A stretch of 64,000 nt of DNA from Thermaerobacter subterraneus DSM 13965 (GTDB lineage: Bacteria; Bacillota; Sulfobacillia; Thermaerobacterales; Thermaerobacteraceae), in the NCBI RefSeq assembly GCF_000183545.2, contig NZ_JH976535.1:1985837-2049836 (forward strand), in the 5' to 3' direction. The notes beneath the pieces were generated by a model, which was not told the origin of the DNA, ran no database searches, and saw only the letters and a program-made list of their open reading frames with translations. Shown in pieces: positions 29,003-37,395 of this stretch; positions within the stretch are counted from its first letter, which is position 1; the number at the start of each line of letters is the position of its first letter. A program made the translations under genes and the position numbers.

Positions 29003-30004
29003 TCAGGCCAGAAGAGCCAGCAGAATGGCTTTCTGCGCGTGCAGCCGGTTTTCCGCCTGGTCCCACACCACCGAATGGGGACCGTCCAGCACGCCGGAAG
29101 TCACTTCCTCCCCCCGGTGGGCCGGCAGGCAGTGCATGAAGATGTAATCCGGGGCCGCGTGGGCCACCAGCTGGGCGTTCACCTGGTACGGGGCGAACGC
29201 CCGGCGGCGATCCTCTTCCTCGCCTTCCTGCCCCATGCTGGTCCAGACGTCGGTGTACACCACGTCGGCGCCCCGGACGGCGGTCACCGGGTCGTGGCCC
29301 ACCTCCACCGTGGCGCCCGTGCCCCGGGCCAGGCTGGCGGCCAGGGCCAGGATCTCCGGGTGGGGCTCGTACCCCGGCGGGCAGGCCAGCCGCAGGTGCA
29401 GGCCCAGCAGGGCCGCGCCCAGCAGCCAGGTGTGGGCCACGTTGTTGCTGTCGCCGACGTACGCCACCCGGATCCCCCGCAGCCGGCCCTTGTGCTCGCG
29501 GATGGTGAGCAGGTCGGCCATGACCTGGCAGGGGTGGTAGAGGTCCGTCAGGCCGTTGATCACGGGGATGGTGGCCGCCGCGGCCAGTTCCTCCACGGTG
29601 GCGTGGGAGTAGGCCCGCACCATCAGGGCATCGACATAACGGGACAGCACCCGGGCGGTGTCGGCCAGGGTCTCGCCGCGGCTCAGCTGGAGTTCCCGGG
29701 GGCTCAGGTTGAGCACGCGGCCACCCAGCTGCTGCATTCCCACCTCGAAGGAGACCCGGGTGCGGGTGGAAGGCTTCTCGAAGATCATGGCCAGGGTCTT
29801 GCCGTAGAGGGGTTCACCGCCCCGGCCCGCCTGCCAGTCCTGCTTGAGGGCGGCCGCCAGGTCCAAGAGGCCCACCAGCTCGTCGGGGGTGAAATCACCC
29901 AGCGTCAGGAAGTCCCGCCCGGCCAGGGCGGGCACAGGCTGGGGCGTACCCGGCGCCGGCATGGCCAGCGGTCCGGCCCCTCCTGCCTTCGTCCACGGGT
30001 TCAC
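29003..30004 (-). CDS. argF: Ornithine carbamoyltransferase
   Basis: A 333-residue transcarbamylase that makes citrulline from ornithine and carbamoyl phosphate. The carbamoyl-phosphate site [15 protein letters not shown], the middle [12 protein letters not shown] motif and the ornithine-binding [11 protein letters not shown] are all present, so this is OTCase and not aspartate transcarbamylase. The first 28 residues are extra relative to the family. The GTG at 30004 has GGAGGGAGCGC directly before it. carAB, which would supply carbamoyl phosphate, is not in the window. Confidence 0.95.
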   Translation of the reverse strand: MNPWTKAGGAGPLAMPAPGTPQPVPALAGRDFLTLGDFTPDELVGLLDLAAALKQDWQAGRGGEPLYGKTLAMIFEKPSTRTRVSFEVGMQQLGGRVLNLSPRELQLSRGETLADTARVLSRYVDALMVRAYSHATVEELAAAATIPVINGLTDLYHPCQVMADLLTIREHKGRLRGIRVAYVGDSNNVAHTWLLGAALLGLHLRLACPPGYEPHPEILALAASLARGTGATVEVGHDPVTAVRGADVVYTDVWTSMGQEGEEEDRRRAFAPYQVNAQLVAHAAPDYIFMHCLPAHRGEEVTSGVLDGPHSVVWDQAENRLHAQKAILLALLA

Positions 30005-30053
30005 CGCGCTCCCTCCCGTCTCCGTCCAGACCGGGGCCCATGGGGGCCCCTCC

Positions 30054-31532
30054 TCAGACCGTCGCCGCGGTCACCCGGGCCAGGGCCCGCTCCAGTCGCT
30101 CCACCGCCTGATCCAGCTCATCCACCGTGATGGTCAGGGGCGGGAGGAACCGGACCACGCGGCCTCCTGCCACGGTCACCAGCAGGCCCTCGGCGAAGCA
30201 GGCCTCCACCACCGGGGCTGCCGGGCCGTCCAGCACCAGGCCCAGCATCAGGCCCCGGCCCCTGACCTCGCGGCAGCCGGGGTAGCGCCGCGCCAGCTGG
30301 GCCAGGCGGGTGCGGAGATACTCCCCCAGGTCTGCCGCGCGGGCCGGCAGGTTCTCCCGCTCCAGCACGTCCAGGGTGGCCAGGGCGGCGGTGGCCGCCA
30401 GGGGGTTGCCCCCGAAGGTCGACGCATGGGTCCCCGGTCCCAGGAGCTCGGCCAGCCGGCCGCTGGCCAGCATGGCCCCGATGGGCACGCCGTTGGCCAG
30501 CGCCTTGGCCAGGGTGACCACGTCGGGCCGGACCCCTTCCCCCTGCATGGCCAGGAAGGTGCCCGTGCGGCCGCAGCCCGTCTGGACCTCGTCGGCGATC
30601 AGGAGCAGCCCGTGGCGGTCGCACAGCTCCCGCAGCCCCGCCAAAAACCCGGGAGCCGGGGGCACCACACCGCCCTCCCCCTGGATGGGTTCCACCAGGA
30701 TGGCGCAGGTGCGGGGCGTGATGGCGGCCGCCACCGCCTCCAGGTCGTTGAAGGGAACGTGGCGAAAGCCGCCGGGCAGGGGGCCGAACCCCTCGTGGTA
30801 GTGGGGCTGGCCGGTGGCCGCCAGGGCGCCCAGGGTGCGGCCGTGGAAGCTGCCGCTGAAGGCGATGATCTCCGGGCCGTCGCCGCCCTCGCCCGCCGCG
30901 GCGGGACCCGCGCCCGAAGCCGCGGCGGAGCCGCCGCCCCGGCGCAACCACCCGTACCTCCGGGCCAGCTTGATGGCCGCCTCGTTGGCCTCGGCCCCGC
31001 TGTTGGCGAAGAAGGCGCAATCCAGGCCCGTGAGCCGGGCCAGGCGGCGGGCCAGTTCTTCCTGCTGGGGGATCCGGTACAGGTTGGAGCAGTGCAAGAG
31101 CTGGCCGGCCTGGTGCCGGATGGCCTCGGTCACCGCGGGGTGGGCGTGGCCCAGCACGGTGACGCCGATGCCGCTGGTGCAGTCGAGCCAGGCCCGGCCC
31201 TCCTGGTCATAGAGCCACGCCCCCTGGCCGCGGGCGAAGGCCACGGGCAGCCGCCGGTAGTTGGGGAAGAGATGCGACCCCGGCACGGATCCCGTCGGTG
31301 CCACCTCCGACGCCACCGCCGCCGGGGCTGCGGGCAGTGCCGCCGCCGGCGCCGCGGCAGAAGTGGCCGGTACGCCCTCTGGTGCCGCCTTCGCAGTTGC
31401 TGCTGCCCCTCCGGCAGCGGCCCCTGGTGCCGCCCCCACGGCCCGTTCCGCCGCCGCCGCGGTCCCCGCAGCCGCTTCCGGTGCCCCCGCGGCCGGCCCT
31501 GCGGCCGCCGCGCCCGCTTCCTCCACCGTCAT
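30054..31532 (-). CDS. argD: Acetylornithine aminotransferase
   Basis: A 492-residue class III PLP aminotransferase that converts N-acetylglutamate semialdehyde to N-acetylornithine. Core motifs are NSGAEANEAAIKLAR, GSFHGRTLGALAATGQ, LIADEVQTGCGRTGTF and the PLP lysine in VTLAKALANGVPIGAM. The first 85 residues are almost pure Ala/Gly/Pro and unrelated to the enzyme, which otherwise is of normal length (about 400). A short Gly/Ala insert also lies near 175-195. The ATG at 31532 overlaps the argB stop (ATGA) and is preceded by a GGGGAGGAG site. Confidence 0.95.
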   Translation of the reverse strand: MTVEEAGAAAAGPAAGAPEAAAGTAAAAERAVGAAPGAAAGGAAATAKAAPEGVPATSAAAPAAALPAAPAAVASEVAPTGSVPGSHLFPNYRRLPVAFARGQGAWLYDQEGRAWLDCTSGIGVTVLGHAHPAVTEAIRHQAGQLLHCSNLYRIPQQEELARRLARLTGLDCAFFANSGAEANEAAIKLARRYGWLRRGGGSAAASGAGPAAAGEGGDGPEIIAFSGSFHGRTLGALAATGQPHYHEGFGPLPGGFRHVPFNDLEAVAAAITPRTCAILVEPIQGEGGVVPPAPGFLAGLRELCDRHGLLLIADEVQTGCGRTGTFLAMQGEGVRPDVVTLAKALANGVPIGAMLASGRLAELLGPGTHASTFGGNPLAATAALATLDVLERENLPARAADLGEYLRTRLAQLARRYPGCREVRGRGLMLGLVLDGPAAPVVEACFAEGLLVTVAGGRVVRFLPPLTITVDELDQAVERLERALARVTAATV

Positions 31533-32674
31533 GCTCCCCGCTCCTCCCCCTGGGCTACCACCATGGTCCCGACCCCCTCGCTGGTGAAGAGCTCCACCAG
31601 CAGGGCGTGGGGCCGCCGGCCGTCGATGATGTGCACACTGCCCGCACCCGCCGCCAGAGCCCGCAGCCCTGCCTGCACCTTGGGCACCATGCCGCCGCGG
31701 ATCTCCCCGCGGGCGATGAGTTCCCGGGCGGTGGCGGCGTCCAGGCTGGAGAGGGTTTCCGGTCGGCCGTCCCCGTCCCGGTCGGCCATCACCCCCGGCA
31801 CGTCGGTCAGGAAGACCAGCTTTTCCGCGCCCAGGGCGCCCGCCACCGCCGCGGCGGCGTCGTCGGCGTTGACGTTGTACCGCACGCCTCCCTCCCCCAC
31901 CGCCAGGGGCGCGATCACCGGGACGAACCCGGCCCCCAGCATCTGTTCCAGGAAGGCCGTGTTCACCGCGACGATCTCGCCGACGAAGCCGATGTCCCGG
32001 CCGCCGGGCCGCTTGGGGCGGGCCTGGAGGAGCCCGGCATCGCAGCCGGACAGGCCGACGGCCAGCGGCCGGCCGGCGGCCTGGTTGAGCCCCGTCACCA
32101 GCGCCTTGTTCACCTGCCCGGCCAGGACCATCTCCACCACCGCCAAGGTGGCGGCGTCGGTCACGCGCAGGCCGTCGACGAACCGGGCGGGCAGGTCGAG
32201 CCGGTCGAGCCACGCGGTGATGGCCTTGCCCCCGCCGTGGACCACCACCGGCCGGACCCCCAGGGCCCGCAGCATGGCGATGTCCTGGAGGACGGCGTCG
32301 CCTCCGCAGATGGGGACAGCGGGGATGGTCGCGGCCCCCTCGGGCACGGGCGCCCGCCCCGGCCCCGCGGCCCCTGACCCGCCCGGGGCTTGCTCCCAGC
32401 CGGAAGGGCGACCCGGCGCCCACCCCGGGCCGGCAGCTTCCCGCCCCGGGCCAGGACCGCTTCCGGGCACCGGCTCCCGGCCCGGGGCGGGACCCAGGGT
32501 GGAGCCCCCGTGCTTGACAACGACAATCCGGCCGGCGAAGCGCTGTACCCAGGGCAACACGTCGGTCAGGACGGCCGCCTTGACCTCCGCCGGCAGACCG
32601 GGGGCAGCCAGGCCGGCCGGGCCGCCGCCGCCCGCCTGCTCCACCGTCCCTTCCTGAAGGGCCTCCAGGGCCAC
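31529..32674 (-). CDS. argB: Acetylglutamate kinase with large internal insertion
   Basis: A 381-residue amino acid kinase that phosphorylates N-acetylglutamate, usually the controlled step. The ATP site VVVKHGGSTL (about 51-60), the substrate loop PVVVHGGGK, FVDGLRVTD, NVNADDAAAAVAGAL and GGMVPKVQAGLRAL are all recognisable. The normal enzyme is about 260-300 residues. Here a Pro/Gly/Ala-rich insert of roughly 55 residues (about 61-118) sits directly after the GG loop, before DAVLQDIAMLRALG. The final residues show no N-terminal arginine-sensing helix motif that I can recognise. The GTG at 32674 follows GGAGGGAGGAA. It overlaps argD by four bases. Confidence 0.93.
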   Translation of the reverse strand: MALEALQEGTVEQAGGGGPAGLAAPGLPAEVKAAVLTDVLPWVQRFAGRIVVVKHGGSTLGPAPGREPVPGSGPGPGREAAGPGWAPGRPSGWEQAPGGSGAAGPGRAPVPEGAATIPAVPICGGDAVLQDIAMLRALGVRPVVVHGGGKAITAWLDRLDLPARFVDGLRVTDAATLAVVEMVLAGQVNKALVTGLNQAAGRPLAVGLSGCDAGLLQARPKRPGGRDIGFVGEIVAVNTAFLEQMLGAGFVPVIAPLAVGEGGVRYNVNADDAAAAVAGALGAEKLVFLTDVPGVMADRDGDGRPETLSSLDAATARELIARGEIRGGMVPKVQAGLRALAAGAGSVHIIDGRRPHALLVELFTSEGVGTMVVAQGEERGA

Positions 32675-32708
32675 GGCTGGGTTCCTCCCTCCCCCGCCGC
32701 TCGACCGC

Positions 32709-34010
32709 CTAGGTGCGGTAGCTGGCGTTGATGTGCACGTAATCCGGACTCAGGTCGCAGCCGTAGGCCCGGCCCCGGCCCGGCCCGGCACCCAGCCGCA
32801 GCCGGATCCGCACCTCGGTCGAGCGCAGGTAGTCCGCAGCGGCCGCCTCGTCGAAGGGCACCCCCAGGCCTCCGCGGCAGACCGGCACGGGGCCGAGGTC
32901 GATGTCCACCCGGGAGGGATCGAGGTCAACCCCCGAGCGGCCGGCGGCGGCGAGAATCCGGCCCCAGTTGGCATCGGCCCCGTGCACCGCCGACTTGACC
33001 AGCGGTGAGGAGGCCACCGTACGGGCCACCTGCCGGGCCGCGGCGTCGTCGGGGGCGCCTTCCACCTCCACGGTGATCAGGCGCGTCGCCCCTTCGCCGT
33101 CGGCGGCGATCTCCCGGGCCAGCCGGTCGCAGACGGCCTCGGCCGCCGCGGCCCAGGCCTCCCAGCCCGGAAGGCCCGGCGCCAGGGGCGGCCCGCCGGC
33201 CCGGCCGCTGGCCAGCACCACCACCATGTCGTTGGTGCTGGTGTCGCCGTCCACGGTGATGCAGTTGAACGTGCGCTCGGTGGCCTGGCGCAGCCAGGCC
33301 TGCAGCGCTTCCGGCTCCACCGCCGCGTCGGTGGTGATGAAGGCCAGCATGGTGGCCATCTGGGGGTGGATCATCCCCGACCCCTTGGCGGCCCCGCCGA
33401 TGCGGGCGAACCGTCCCTCCCCAGATCCCGGCAGGTGGCAGAGGGCGCCCCACTGCTTGGTGCGGGTGTCGGTGGTGAGGATCGCCTCGGCAAAGGCGTC
33501 GCCGCCCGCCGGCCCCGTCACCGCCGGCAAAGCCGTCAGCCCCTGGCGCACAGCCGCCATGGGCATGGGCTCGCCGATGACCCCCGTCTGGGCCACCGCC
33601 ACCAGCTCGGGCGCCACGCCCAGCACCGCGGCCGCCAGCGCCTGGATCTCCACCGCGTCGGCGGCCGCCCGGGGCGTGCAAACGTTGGCGTTGCCGCTGT
33701 TGCACACCACCGCCTGCAGGTACCCGCCCGACGCCGCCAGGGCATCCCGGGTCACGTCCAAGCAGGGGGCGTGGACCCGGTTCCGGGTATAGACGGCCGC
33801 CGCCGCACAGGGCGCATCGGCCACGATCCAGCCCAGGTCGGGCTTGCGTTTCTTGATGCCGCAGTGCAGGCCGCCGGCCCGGAAGCCGGCGGGCGCCGTG
33901 ACACCCCAGCCCGGCTGCAGGGCATACCCGCCCGCCGCCGGCACGGGGACCGGACCCGGCCCGGCCGCCGGCATGGCCGTGGAGGTGGCCACCCCATCCT
34001 GCTGGTTCAT
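32709..34010 (-). CDS. argJ: Bifunctional ornithine acetyltransferase / N-acetylglutamate synthase
   Basis: A 433-residue ArgJ that recycles acetyl from N-acetylornithine to glutamate and may also use acetyl-CoA. It self-cleaves before the Thr of KGSGMIHPQMATML, Thr220 here, which becomes the nucleophile of the beta chain. VVCNSGNANVCT and AQTGVIGEPMP form the oxyanion region, and ADANWGRILAA lies near the C-terminus. The extra N-terminal 30 residues are Pro/Ala/Gly-rich. The ATG at 34010 follows GGAG by seven bases. ArgJ makes a separate argA/argE unnecessary, so the operon is a self-contained cyclic pathway. Confidence 0.95.
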   Translation of the reverse strand: MNQQDGVATSTAMPAAGPGPVPVPAAGGYALQPGWGVTAPAGFRAGGLHCGIKKRKPDLGWIVADAPCAAAAVYTRNRVHAPCLDVTRDALAASGGYLQAVVCNSGNANVCTPRAAADAVEIQALAAAVLGVAPELVAVAQTGVIGEPMPMAAVRQGLTALPAVTGPAGGDAFAEAILTTDTRTKQWGALCHLPGSGEGRFARIGGAAKGSGMIHPQMATMLAFITTDAAVEPEALQAWLRQATERTFNCITVDGDTSTNDMVVVLASGRAGGPPLAPGLPGWEAWAAAAEAVCDRLAREIAADGEGATRLITVEVEGAPDDAAARQVARTVASSPLVKSAVHGADANWGRILAAAGRSGVDLDPSRVDIDLGPVPVCRGGLGVPFDEAAAADYLRSTEVRIRLRLGAGPGRGRAYGCDLSPDYVHINASYRT

Positions 34011-34115
34011 CCCCGAACTCCTTCCCGGCCCTTCACCCGGTGCCCGCCCGGCCCGCCCCGGGGACGCCCTGGGCCGGCGGCCCGCGGGAGCCCGGCACGG
34101 CCCGGCGCCGTGCCC

Positions 34116-35297
34116 TCAGGGGAAGAGGGGCACCAGGTCGAGGCCCGTGGTCTCATCCCAGCCGGCCATGAGGTTGAGGTTCTGCACCGCCTGGCCGGCC
34201 GCACCCTTGACCAGGTTGTCAATGGCGGCGAACACGGTGATCCAGCCGGTGCGCGGGTCGTAGTGCAAGCCGATGTCGCACAGGTTCGAACCCTGCACGT
34301 GCTTGATGGCCGGCACCTGCCCCGGCGGAAGAACCCGCACGAAAGGCTTGCCGGCGTAGAAGGACCGGTACAGGCCGTAGAGGGCCTCGCCCGGATCGCC
34401 GGCCGCCTCCGCTAGCGGTTCCTGGCCCGCCGCCGCCTCGCCGCCCGGGCAGCCCCGTTCCTGCCCCGGCGGCCGGGTCCCCTGGCCCCCGGCCCGGCCA
34501 GGGCCGGACCGGGGCTGCCAGCCCGCCGGCGGCCGCACGTAGCAGGTGGCCAGGATGCCGCGGGTGACCGGCAGGAGGTGGGTGGTCAGCAGCACCGTCA
34601 TGTCCCGGCCGGCCAGCCAGCCCAGCACCTGTTCCACCTCGGGCGTGTGCTGGTGCCGCCCCACCTTGTAGGGCGCGAAGTTTTCGTTCACCTCGGCGAA
34701 GGCCGTGGCCAGGGAGGCGCTCCGCCCGGCGCCGGAGACGCCGCTCTTGGCGTCCACCACCACCTGGCCCCCGGCCAGCGCTCCCGCCACCGCCAGGGGC
34801 GCCAGGGCCAGGAGGATGGCCGTGGGGTAGCAGCCGGGGTTGGCCACCAGCCGGGCCGTGCGGATCCGGTCAGAAAACAGCTCGCTCAGGCCGTACACCG
34901 CCTCCGCCTGGAGGGCAGGATCGGCGGCGGGCCGCCCGTACCAGGCCTCGTAGGACTGGCGGGGCAGGCGCAGGTCCCCGCTGAGGTCGATCACTCGCAC
35001 CCCCCGCTCCCGGGCGGGCGGGAAGACCTGCGGCAGCAGCGCCGCCGCCTGCCCGCTGGGCAGGGCCAGGAAGACAAAGTCGGCCTCCAGCCGGTCCCAG
35101 AGGTCGGGGCGGGCGGCGTCGGCCAGGTCCAGGGACACCAGGCCCCGCAGGTGGGGGAACACCGCCGCCATGGGCTCGCCCGCCCGGGACGAACCGGCCA
35201 CCGCCACCAGCTCGACCCGAGGGTGGCGCGCCAGCAGCCGCACCAGCTCCCCACCCGCGTACCCGCTTGCCCCCAGCACCGCAACCCTTGCTGTCAC
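34116..35297 (-). CDS. argC: N-acetyl-gamma-glutamyl-phosphate reductase
   Basis: A 393-residue NADPH-dependent reductase, first gene of the operon. The nucleotide-binding start is VAVLGASGYAGGELVRLLA; the catalytic Cys is in VANPGCYPTAILLALAPL; VDAKSGVSGAGR and HQHTPEVEQ are conserved. The usual length is about 345; the excess is a Gly/Pro/Glu-rich insert around 270-310. The GTG at 35297 follows GAAGGAGAGG. The frame is open far upstream in this GC-rich DNA, but the Rossmann strand begins five residues after this GTG. A promoter with an ARG-box-like site lies about 215 bases upstream. Confidence 0.95.
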   Translation of the reverse strand: MTARVAVLGASGYAGGELVRLLARHPRVELVAVAGSSRAGEPMAAVFPHLRGLVSLDLADAARPDLWDRLEADFVFLALPSGQAAALLPQVFPPARERGVRVIDLSGDLRLPRQSYEAWYGRPAADPALQAEAVYGLSELFSDRIRTARLVANPGCYPTAILLALAPLAVAGALAGGQVVVDAKSGVSGAGRSASLATAFAEVNENFAPYKVGRHQHTPEVEQVLGWLAGRDMTVLLTTHLLPVTRGILATCYVRPPAGWQPRSGPGRAGGQGTRPPGQERGCPGGEAAAGQEPLAEAAGDPGEALYGLYRSFYAGKPFVRVLPPGQVPAIKHVQGSNLCDIGLHYDPRTGWITVFAAIDNLVKGAAGQAVQNLNLMAGWDETTGLDLVPLFP

Positions 35298-35509
35298 CGC
35301 TGGCCTCTCCTTCCCCGCATTCCCCGCCGCCGGCACCCCGGCCGGGCGGGGCCGTCCCCGCGGCGGGCCCGCCGGCCCGCTACCGGCCGTCCCACCGCCG
35401 GGGCGCCCGGGCCGGGAGGTGCCTGCCGGAACCGGGCCGGTGCCCGCGGGTGCCCCGGTGGCCACGCCAGCCGGGTCCCCCGGGCGAACCGGTCCGGCAC
35501 TTGTGTATG

Positions 35510-35538
35510 AGTATACGTCCGTATGTATATTAATGCAA
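35510..35538 (-). promoter_or_regulatory. Promoter of the arginine operon
   Basis: On the minus strand TTGCAT (35538-35533), a 17-base spacer and TATACT (35515-35510) form a near-consensus sigma-A promoter inside an AT-rich island. Transcription would start near 35503, giving a leader of about 200 bases before argC. That leader shows no recognisable element. Confidence 0.7.
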
Positions 35539-35540
35539 TC
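35521..35540 (-). promoter_or_regulatory. Putative ARG box (ArgR/AhrC operator)
   Basis: ATGTATATTAATGCAAT (within 35521-35540) resembles the ArgR/AhrC box of Bacillota, whose core is TGAATAAAAATGCA-like. It overlaps the -35 and spacer of the arginine promoter, where bound repressor would block RNA polymerase when arginine is plentiful. A weaker second half-similar copy (TGTATGAGTATAC) lies over the -10. The match is by eye. Confidence 0.5.
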
Positions 35541-35620
35541 CGTTGCGGAGGCTTCCTTACCGTGGGGGAAGGGATGGGTACCACAGGAGGTGGGCTTCCG
35601 GTTCATTCCTGACGGCTGTA

Positions 35621-35651
35621 TTGTCAATCTAACACTATATAAGGTTGACAA
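35621..35651 (+). promoter_or_regulatory. BirA-type biotin operator
   Basis: TTGTCAATC (35621-35629) and GGTTGACAA (35643-35651) form an inverted repeat with one mismatch and the spacing of about 15 bases between core half-sites typical of BirA operators. The right half overlaps the -35 of the bioY promoter, so biotinyl-AMP-loaded BirA would repress bioY. Confidence 0.7.
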
Positions 35652-35673
35652 TGGGCGCGACCCGGGGTAGGCT
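35645..35673 (+). promoter_or_regulatory. Promoter of bioY
   Basis: A perfect TTGACA (35645-35650), a 17-base spacer and TAGGCT (35668-35673) precede bioY. The -35 lies inside the right half of the BirA operator. The start site would be near 35680, about 80 bases before the ATG. Confidence 0.6.
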
Positions 35674-35759
35674 GGTACCGTTACCAGCCGGCGCCCGGAG
35701 CAGGCCCATCCCCGGCCTGACCTGCCGGGCCCTGCCGGCCTGCCGAGGAGGGACGGACC

Positions 35760-36593
35760 ATGCCATCCCAGCCCCCGCTGGATGCCCCGGACCGGGGGGC
35801 CCGGGCCGCCCCGGCCGGATCGCCGGCCGGAGAGGCGGCGGGGCCTGCGCCCCTGGCCGGGCCGGCCCACCCCACCCGCCTGGCAGCGGGAGGGAGCCGC
35901 ACCGGCGATCTGGCAGCAGCTTCGGGCAGTACCGCGGCCACCCTGCGCCCGCTGGTCCTGGCCGGCCTGATGGCCGGCCTGACCGCCGTCCTCAGCTACC
36001 TGCGGATCCCGCTCCCCTTCACCCCCGTGCCCATCACGGGGCAGACCCTGGGCGTCATGCTTTCCGGACTGCTCCTGGGCCCGCGCTGGGGCTTCGCCGC
36101 CCAGCTGGCGTACCTCTTGCTGGGCGTCGCGGGCGTGCCCGTCTTCGCCGGAGGCGCGGCGGGGCTCGCCGTGGTGCTCGGCCCCACCGGCGGGTTCCTC
36201 CTGAGCTATCCCCTGGCCGCCGGGCTGACCGGGCTTCTCTTCCGGCCCGGCACCGCCCGCCGCCCCGGGCCGGCCAGTGGCGGCGAAGGGGCCCGGGGCG
36301 GCCCACGGACCACGGCACAGGCGGCGCAGCCGGCCCGGGATCAAGCCGCCTCCCCCGTTCGGGCGCCCGGCTTCGGCCGGGCCTTCGTGGCCAGCGTGGC
36401 GGGCGGCATCCTGCTGGTGTATGCCATCGGTGCACCCTGGCTGGCCGTGGAGACGGGCACCCCGTGGCCGGGGGTGGCAACCGCCGCCGTGCTGCCCTTC
36501 GTCCCGGGCGACCTGGCCAAGGCACTGGTGGCGGCCTGGCTGGCGCCGCGGGTGCTGCGGGCCCTGGGCGGCCGGCTCGCTCCGGGCACCTGA
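35760..36593 (+). CDS. bioY: Biotin transporter BioY
   Basis: A 277-residue S-component of a biotin ECF transporter, an integral membrane protein that binds biotin. BioY marks are IPLPFTPVPITGQTLGVMLS, LGPRWGFAAQLAYLLLGVAG, GGAAGLAVVLGPTGGFLLSYP and the C-terminal PFVPGDLAKALVAAWLAP. Normal length is about 190; the first 60 residues are a Pro/Ala-rich extension and a second insert lies around 165-200 between helices. The ATG at 35760 follows GAGGAGGG by seven bases. The BirA operator upstream supports the assignment independently. The energising EcfAT units are not here. Confidence 0.93.
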   Translation: MPSQPPLDAPDRGARAAPAGSPAGEAAGPAPLAGPAHPTRLAAGGSRTGDLAAASGSTAATLRPLVLAGLMAGLTAVLSYLRIPLPFTPVPITGQTLGVMLSGLLLGPRWGFAAQLAYLLLGVAGVPVFAGGAAGLAVVLGPTGGFLLSYPLAAGLTGLLFRPGTARRPGPASGGEGARGGPRTTAQAAQPARDQAASPVRAPGFGRAFVASVAGGILLVYAIGAPWLAVETGTPWPGVATAAVLPFVPGDLAKALVAAWLAPRVLRALGGRLAPGT

Positions 36594-36634
36594 AAACGCG
36601 GCATACCCCGCCGCCGCCAGGGGCCGCGGGAAAC

Positions 36635-36685
36635 CCGGCGGGCCTGCCCCATCCCAGGCAGGCCCGCCGGCCGCGTCGACCTCTT
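36635..36685 (+). terminator. Intrinsic terminator after bioY
   Basis: Perfect 14-bp arms (36635-36648 and 36657-36670, CCGGCGGGCCTGCC and complement) flank an 8-base loop. A CTCTTTTTG tract lies 10-15 bases after the stem. It also separates bioY from the converging pdxT. Confidence 0.65.
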
Positions 36686-36723
36686 TTTGCCCGCTCGTCA
36701 ACTCCGGCCTGTCCCGCCGCCGC

Positions 36724-37359
36724 TTATGCCGCCAGCAGCGAGAGGAAGAGCCGGGCCACCCGCAGATCCTCACCCAGCTCCGGGTGGAAGGTGCTGGCCA
36801 TGCAGCGCCCCTGCCGTACCAGCACGGGCCGGCCCCGAAAGCGGGCCAGGACCTCCACCCCGGCGCCGGTGGACTCCACCACCGGTGCCCGGATGAACAG
36901 GGCCCGCACGGGGGCATCGCCCAGGGCGGGTACCTCCAGGTCCGCCTCGAAGCTGTCCACCTGGCGGCCGTAGCCGTTGCGCACCACGGCCAGGTCCAGC
37001 AGGCCCAGCCGGGGCGGCTGGCCTCCCTCCACCTGCCGGGCCAGCAGGATCAGGCCTGCGCAGGTGCCGAACAGGGCCAGGTCGCCGCGCCGGCTGCGTT
37101 CCGCCACGGCAGCCAGGAGCCCGGCCCGCTCCATCAGCCGGCCGATGGCCGTGCTCTCCCCTCCCGGAAGAACCAGCCCCTCGAGCCCCTCCAGGTCCAG
37201 GGGCACCCGCACGGGCCGCACCGCGGCGCCGGCCCGCCGGAAGTAGTCCAGGTGCTCGCTGACATCGCCCTGCAGGGCCAGGACACCGACGCGGGGCCGG
37301 TCCTCCCCGGCACCGTGCCCCCGGCCGCCGGCGTCGCCACCGCCTGTCCCGAACGCCAC
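36724..37359 (-). CDS. pdxT: Pyridoxal 5'-phosphate synthase glutaminase subunit
   Basis: A 211-residue class I glutamine amidotransferase that feeds ammonia to PdxS. The catalytic triad is Cys100 (ALFGTCAGLILLA), His192 and Glu194 (FHPEL). LPGGESTAIGRLM and FIRAPVV are also family marks. The first 20 residues are Gly-rich and extra. The GTG at 37359 lies just after GGGGAGGGGCGAG. It follows pdxS by 36 bases and is the second gene of that operon. Confidence 0.95.
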   Translation of the reverse strand: MAFGTGGGDAGGRGHGAGEDRPRVGVLALQGDVSEHLDYFRRAGAAVRPVRVPLDLEGLEGLVLPGGESTAIGRLMERAGLLAAVAERSRRGDLALFGTCAGLILLARQVEGGQPPRLGLLDLAVVRNGYGRQVDSFEADLEVPALGDAPVRALFIRAPVVESTGAGVEVLARFRGRPVLVRQGRCMASTFHPELGEDLRVARLFLSLLAA

Positions 37360-37395
37360 CTCGCCCCTCCCCTTTCCGTCGCTCCGGCACCGCCG

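Noticed and set aside
35298-36917. Upstream extension of the argC frame through the arg promoter region and into antisense of bioY
   Set aside because: The Rossmann strand of ArgC begins five residues after GTG 35297, and the region upstream contains promoters.
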